Shown here: positions 61,858-64,000 of the stretch, piece by piece
Layout: the number at the start of each line of letters is the position of its first letter
How positions within the stretch are numbered: position 1 is the stretch's first letter
NCBI GenBank assembly: GCA_934476235.1
Contig: CAKSNL010000002.1
Coordinates: 186,001 to 250,000, forward strand
Source: an uncultured Clostridia bacterium
Lineage (GTDB): Bacteria > Bacillota > Clostridia > CAKSNL01 > HGM11501
DNA: 64,000 nt
Reading direction: 5' to 3'
Translations under genes and position numbers: made by a program
Notes under the pieces: generated by a model
What the model saw: only the letters and a program-made list of their open reading frames with translations
Databases searched by the model: none
Told to the model about the DNA's origin: nothing

Positions 61858-62668
61858 CACCGGCGACAACTCTGTCGCAGCCGGCAAGATCCTTTATTAT
61901 TTTAATATCCTTAAAGCCCTCCGCCATAATGCGGGAAACGGCTTCGCCCTGGTCATAGCCTATCTCAAAAGCTAAAATTCCGCCGTCACAAAGCGCCGCG
62001 GGCGCTTTTTTTGCAATTTCGCGGTAAAATTTAAGCCCGTCCTCTCCGCCCGAGAGGGCAAGACGGGGCTCAAAATCCTTCACGGTCGTATCGAGTGTCG
62101 GTATAACCGAATCTTTTATATAAGGCGGGTTTGAAACGATCAGGTCGTATTCTCCGGGTATTTTTTCACTCAAAATATCAAGGCGCGAAAAGCGGACCGC
62201 CGCTCCGTTTTCGCGGGCGTTTTTTTCGGCAACGCTAAGCGCCCGGGGGCTTATGTCGACCGCGGAAACGAGCGAACCTTCAACGAGCTTTGCAAGACTC
62301 ACCGCGAGCGCCCCGCTCCCGGTGCCGATGTCAAGTATCCTCCGCTTTCCGGTGCCGATTGCGTACTCTGCAAGCGTTTCCGTGTCCGGACGCGGAATAA
62401 GAACGTTTTCGTTAACATAAAAGTCAAGCCCCATAAACTCTTTATGCCCGGTAATGTATGAAATGGGTCTGCCCGAAAGCCGTTGAGAGACAAGTGTCAT
62501 GAACCTTTCGGCATCATCCGGATCTATTTCGGTGCCGCCTTTTTTAATGAGCGACAGACGGTCGCATGATAACGCATGTTCCAATAATATTCTTGATTCC
62601 AAAAGTGGAACGTCGCTTACTTTTTTTAAAAGCTGAGCGCCGTTTTTAAGCGCGTCATTTATTACCAT
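61841..62668 (-). CDS. prmC: Peptide chain release factor N5-glutamine methyltransferase
   Basis: A 275-residue enzyme methylating the GGQ glutamine of release factors. SAM motif LDIGTGSGALAVSL near 117 and catalytic VSNPPYIKDS near 182 are clear, with the N-terminal helical domain intact. Its start overlaps the yqhQ end by seven bases. Its stop codon lies inside the terminator duplicated around element A3. No prfA gene is adjacent in the window. Confidence 0.95.
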   Translation of the reverse strand: MVINDALKNGAQLLKKVSDVPLLESRILLEHALSCDRLSLIKKGGTEIDPDDAERFMTLVSQRLSGRPISYITGHKEFMGLDFYVNENVLIPRPDTETLAEYAIGTGKRRILDIGTGSGALAVSLAKLVEGSLVSAVDISPRALSVAEKNARENGAAVRFSRLDILSEKIPGEYDLIVSNPPYIKDSVIPTLDTTVKDFEPRLALSGGEDGLKFYREIAKKAPAALCDGGILAFEIGYDQGEAVSRIMAEGFKDIKIIKDLAGCDRVVAGEKKGL

Positions 62669-63609
62669 CTGTCATCCTCGCCGTTTTCCGGAAGCACCGG
62701 AGTCATCGCGGCGATCGCAACCTCAAGCATTGAATCGTCCGGCTCCTTGGTGGTGATGTGCTGAAGCCAGAGACCGGGCTTGCTTAACGCCTTTACTATC
62801 GGGTTTTCGCTTCTGCCCGCCCACTTGATTATCTCATACGATATGCCGGCGATGAAGGGAAGGCACAAAAGCTTGATTAAAATTCTCTGCCAGCCGAAAC
62901 CGACCTTGACAAACGCGAAAACGAGAATACTTATAAGGAGCACGAAAACGAGAAAGCTTGTGCCGCACCTGGGGTGGAAGCGTTTCATCTTCCGGCAGTT
63001 TTCAACGGTTAAGGAGAGCCCCGCTTCATAACAGAAAATGGTTTTGTGCTCCGCACCGTGATACATGAAAACGCGCTTAACGTCGCTCTGAAGGGTGCAT
63101 AAAAGAAGATAGCCTAAAAATATAACGATTCTTGAAACGCTCTCCGCCGCGCTTCTTACTGCGGAAAGGCTGGACTCGGGAAGGTCGCCGAAAAGAAACG
63201 CGATCCCTTCGCCTATAAGCATCGGAAGCAGAAAGAAGAGCCCGACGCTCATGATAATTGCAAGCACAACAGAAAAATAGATGACATAGTCTTTAAGCTT
63301 ATCGCCGCACTTTTCGGTTAGCCATTTTTCAAATTTTGATTCCTTTTCGCCTTCCTCCGCTTCAACGTCAACAAACTCGGCGCTGTACATGAGCGCCTTC
63401 ATGCTTGTTACCATGGAATCTATAAAGACGATCATTCCGCGGATTATCGGAATTTTTTTTAAAATACTTTTTCGGTTTTTGATTTCGGAAACGTCCGTCA
63501 CAATTTCCCCGTCGCTCTTCCTCACGGCAATAGCCATTTTGGAAGGTCCGCGCATCATAATACCTTCTATCAGCGCACTTCCGCCGATAGAGGTCTTTTT
63601 TTTCTGCAT
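62662..63609 (-). CDS. yqhQ: DUF1385 (YqhQ-type) membrane protein
   Basis: A 315-residue protein starting IGGSALIEGIMMRGPSKMAI, the DUF1385 signature, with about four membrane helices between residues 95 and 250 and the conserved YHGAEHKTIFCYEAG and RCGTSFLVFVLL segments. Function is unknown; in Bacillus and Clostridia it sits beside prmC, rpmE or thymidine kinase genes. ATG 63609 is nine bases after AAAGGA; the alternative ATG at 63627 overlaps that site. Confidence 0.92.
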   Translation of the reverse strand: MQKKKTSIGGSALIEGIMMRGPSKMAIAVRKSDGEIVTDVSEIKNRKSILKKIPIIRGMIVFIDSMVTSMKALMYSAEFVDVEAEEGEKESKFEKWLTEKCGDKLKDYVIYFSVVLAIIMSVGLFFLLPMLIGEGIAFLFGDLPESSLSAVRSAAESVSRIVIFLGYLLLCTLQSDVKRVFMYHGAEHKTIFCYEAGLSLTVENCRKMKRFHPRCGTSFLVFVLLISILVFAFVKVGFGWQRILIKLLCLPFIAGISYEIIKWAGRSENPIVKALSKPGLWLQHITTKEPDDSMLEVAIAAMTPVLPENGEDDRW

Positions 63610-63673
63610 ATAAAAATGTCCTTTCATAAAAAGATAAATATATTATAGCAAAAAACTCGGGTGAATTCAAGAC

Positions 63674-64000
63674 TTATTTGCTTTCGGCGACGGGAAATTC
63701 GGTCAGCCTTAAGTTGGCATAGCCGTACGGCACGAGGCGCACCTTTTGGGGTGGAGACAGGGGAGCGGCAGACTCGGGGAATCTGTCGCAGTGCCCCATG
63801 TTAAAGCCCCAGGGAATTTCGGACATTTCGGCAATGAGGGAAACGGGAGCGGACGGCGAGCCGAAGCCCTTTTCATAGCCGCCCTCCTCGACGCCGAAGC
63901 TTTTTCCGGAGAGCGCATACGCCCACTTTGATTCGGGGTAAACGTAGTAGTCGCAGTAGGGAAATTTCCTTGCAACGCCGCCCGATTCATATTCGACCCT
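63674..64000 (-). CDS. C-terminal part of a GH127/DUF1680-like glycosidase (5' end outside window)
   Basis: Only the last 108 residues lie in the window; the gene enters from the right edge. The visible segments YYVYPESKWAYALSG, FPESAAPLSPPQKVRLVPYGYANL and RLTEFPVAESK resemble the C-terminal beta-sandwich end of DUF1680/GH127-type beta-L-arabinofuranosidases and related proteins. No active-site region can be examined, so the assignment rests on end-of-protein resemblance. Confidence 0.5.
   Translation of the reverse strand, partial: RVEYESGGVARKFPYCDYYVYPESKWAYALSGKSFGVEEGGYEKGFGSPSAPVSLIAEMSEIPWGFNMGHCDRFPESAAPLSPPQKVRLVPYGYANLRLTEFPVAESK

Noticed and set aside
61665..61958. A 97-codon plus-strand frame running from element A3 into prmC
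   Set aside because: It is antisense to prmC at its end and begins in a hairpin; no domain or ribosome site.
1..64000. tRNA, rRNA, CRISPR arrays or prophage modules
   Set aside because: No cloverleaf with conserved T-loop, no regularly spaced repeats and no phage structural genes were seen on reading.

Overview
The window is chromosomal DNA from an anaerobic, spore-lineage Firmicute, most likely an uncultured gut Clostridium-class organism (Oscillospiraceae / Christensenellales type). The support is: spoVG-glmU-pth-mfd and yicC-remA-gmk-rpoZ-priA-def-fmt-rsmB-rlmN-prpC-prkC-rsgA-rpe-thiN in the usual Firmicute order, a rubrerythrin, a ZTP riboswitch, strong Shine-Dalgarno sequences with frequent TTG/GTG starts, and hairpin repeats built around CCCTTTAGCAAGGG that I associate with this group. 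No rRNA, tRNA or CRISPR array was seen.

Layout. 1-4.1 kb: a dispersed repeat, a GH110-type beta-helix glycosidase, then rubrerythrin, TspO and an AraC regulator on the minus strand. 4.2-10.4 kb: a sugar-catabolic block (sugar-phosphate isomerase/epimerase, DUF3863-like protein, GH78-like glycosidase, Gfo/Idh/MocA dehydrogenase) with a truncated transposase and a possible SGNH-hydrolase remnant; about 5.6-9.4 kb is visibly more AT-rich than its surroundings. 10.4-18.9 kb: nadE, a two-component system, two copper-amine-oxidase-N-like secreted proteins, a DJ-1 protein, mltG and a methyltransferase. 18.9-31.9 kb: a ten-gene purine operon (purE-C-F-M-N-purO-AICAR transformylase-purD-purL-fhs) behind one promoter and a ZTP riboswitch with its own terminator. 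The usual bifunctional PurH is replaced by an archaeal-type PurO cyclohydrolase plus a separate transformylase. 31.9-39.1 kb: a flavoprotein and a PocR/AraC-type regulator transcribed divergently, a GH13 alpha-glucosidase, a MIF-like protein, a YdcF protein, ApbE and a DMT exporter. 39.5-64 kb: the conserved housekeeping clusters, ending with prmC, yqhQ and the 3' end of a GH127-like gene.

The most unusual signal is a family of non-coding, hairpin-rich elements (interiors of 222, 313 and 313 bp) at 1848-2069, 39164-39476 and 61519-61831. Each sits between two copies of a whole intrinsic-terminator stem-loop. The terminator sequence differs from locus to locus but is (nearly) identical on the two sides of each element (29/29, 24/25 and 18/18 bases). 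This looks like mobile elements that target transcription terminators and duplicate the hairpin, so both neighbouring genes keep a terminator. A second repeat family at 1-145, 12377-12522 and 15171-15299 is itself a composite palindrome placed at gene ends.
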